Below, piece by piece: positions 6,661-6,980 of a DNA stretch of 6,980 nt. The DNA is taken from the NCBI GenBank assembly GCA_009921985.1, contig RFWS01000055.1:1-6980 (forward strand). The letters are read 5' to 3'. Source of the DNA: a bacterium (GTDB taxonomy: Bacteria; Verrucomicrobiota; Verrucomicrobiia; Methylacidiphilales; Verrucolacustridaceae). Each line of letters begins with the position of its first letter. Positions within the stretch are counted from its first letter, which is position 1. Position numbers and translations under genes: made by a program. Under the pieces are notes generated by a model. The model saw only the letters and a list, made by a program, of their open reading frames with translations, was not told where the DNA came from and searched no databases.

Positions 6661-6980
6661 ATGAGCGCGATGGTCGAGCTGCGGGACGTCTGCAAAAGCT
6701 TCCCGCATCCTTCCCCGAAGCCCGGCCAGGACCCGATCTTTCGGGCCCTCGATCACATCAACCTCGAGATCCAGGGTGGGGAGTTTCTCACCCTGCTCGG
6801 CCCGTCCGGTTGCGGTAAAACCACCGCGCTGCGGATGATCTCCGGCCTCGATAACCCCACCAGCGGCCAGGTCTTCATCGATGGCCACGATGTCACTGGC
6901 CTGCCTCCCTATCGCCGCAACGTGAATCAGGTCTTCCAGAGCTACGCCCTCTTCCCCCACCTCACCGTGGGCGACAATAT
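6661..6980 (+). CDS. potA: ABC transporter ATP-binding protein, PotA-like (partial, cut by right edge)
   Basis: The first 106 codons of an import-type ABC ATPase are present. Visible elements are the Walker A motif GPSGCGKTT at 47-55, the A-loop region near F13 to F27, and the Q-loop VFQSYALFPHLTV with Gln93. The stretch PPYRRNVNQVFQSYALFPHLTV is typical of PotA, the ATPase of the spermidine/putrescine importer PotABCD, though related FbpC, CysA and UgpC/MalK-type proteins share it. The signature motif, Walker B and the regulatory C-terminal domain lie beyond the edge. The insertion HPSPKPGQDPIF between the A-loop and the next strand is a little longer than usual. The ATG at 6661 is the first in-frame start after frr; an AAGGAG site is present at 6638-6643 but 17 nt away, and a second ATG at 6670 is possible. 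It lies 24 nt after frr, probably the same transcript. Confidence 0.85.
   Translation, partial: MSAMVELRDVCKSFPHPSPKPGQDPIFRALDHINLEIQGGEFLTLLGPSGCGKTTALRMISGLDNPTSGQVFIDGHDVTGLPPYRRNVNQVFQSYALFPHLTVGDN

Overview
The window is GC-rich and densely coded. It looks like a chromosomal housekeeping segment from a Gram-negative-type bacterium. My best guess is the Verrucomicrobiota/PVC group. This is an inference from three things: a coaE gene followed directly by what looks like rho (a linkage I recall from chlamydiae), the poor or absent Shine-Dalgarno sequences before several genes, and the overall gene content. No 16S rRNA gene or other decisive marker is present.

Layout. A leftward (minus-strand) block runs from about 4159 down to the left edge. 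In transcription order it holds a small protein resembling the N-terminal half of a ketosynthase but lacking its cysteine, an acyl carrier protein, a short but catalytically intact beta-ketoacyl synthase, an FmdB-type zinc-ribbon protein, an unrecognised secreted protein, coaE (dephospho-CoA kinase), and the first 23 codons of a probable rho. The first three genes are joined by 4-nt stop/start overlaps, and so are FmdB and the secreted-protein gene. One plus-strand gene, tRNA-His(GUG), sits inside this block at 765-838. It is antisense to the 3' end of the secreted-protein gene and 4 nt from the coaE start. A rightward block starts after a 182-nt divergent intergenic region and holds rpsA (ribosomal protein S1, six S1 domains), frr (ribosome recycling factor), and the start of a PotA-like ABC transporter ATPase cut by the right edge.

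How the genes work together. rpsA and frr serve translation initiation and ribosome recycling, and tRNA-His serves decoding. coaE makes coenzyme A, the donor of the phosphopantetheine arm that an acyl carrier protein needs, so its presence in the same leftward block as ACP and KS is biochemically sensible. The coupling may still be fortuitous. The ACP/KS/KS-like trio looks like a minimal type II fatty-acid or polyketide elongation unit rather than the standard fab cluster. No acyltransferase, ketoreductase or dehydratase gene is visible here.

The most unusual points are the overlapping KS-like/ACP/KS trio with a shortened KS, and the secreted-protein gene whose last 20 codons are the complement of tRNA-His. 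I found no mobile elements, CRISPR arrays or phage genes.
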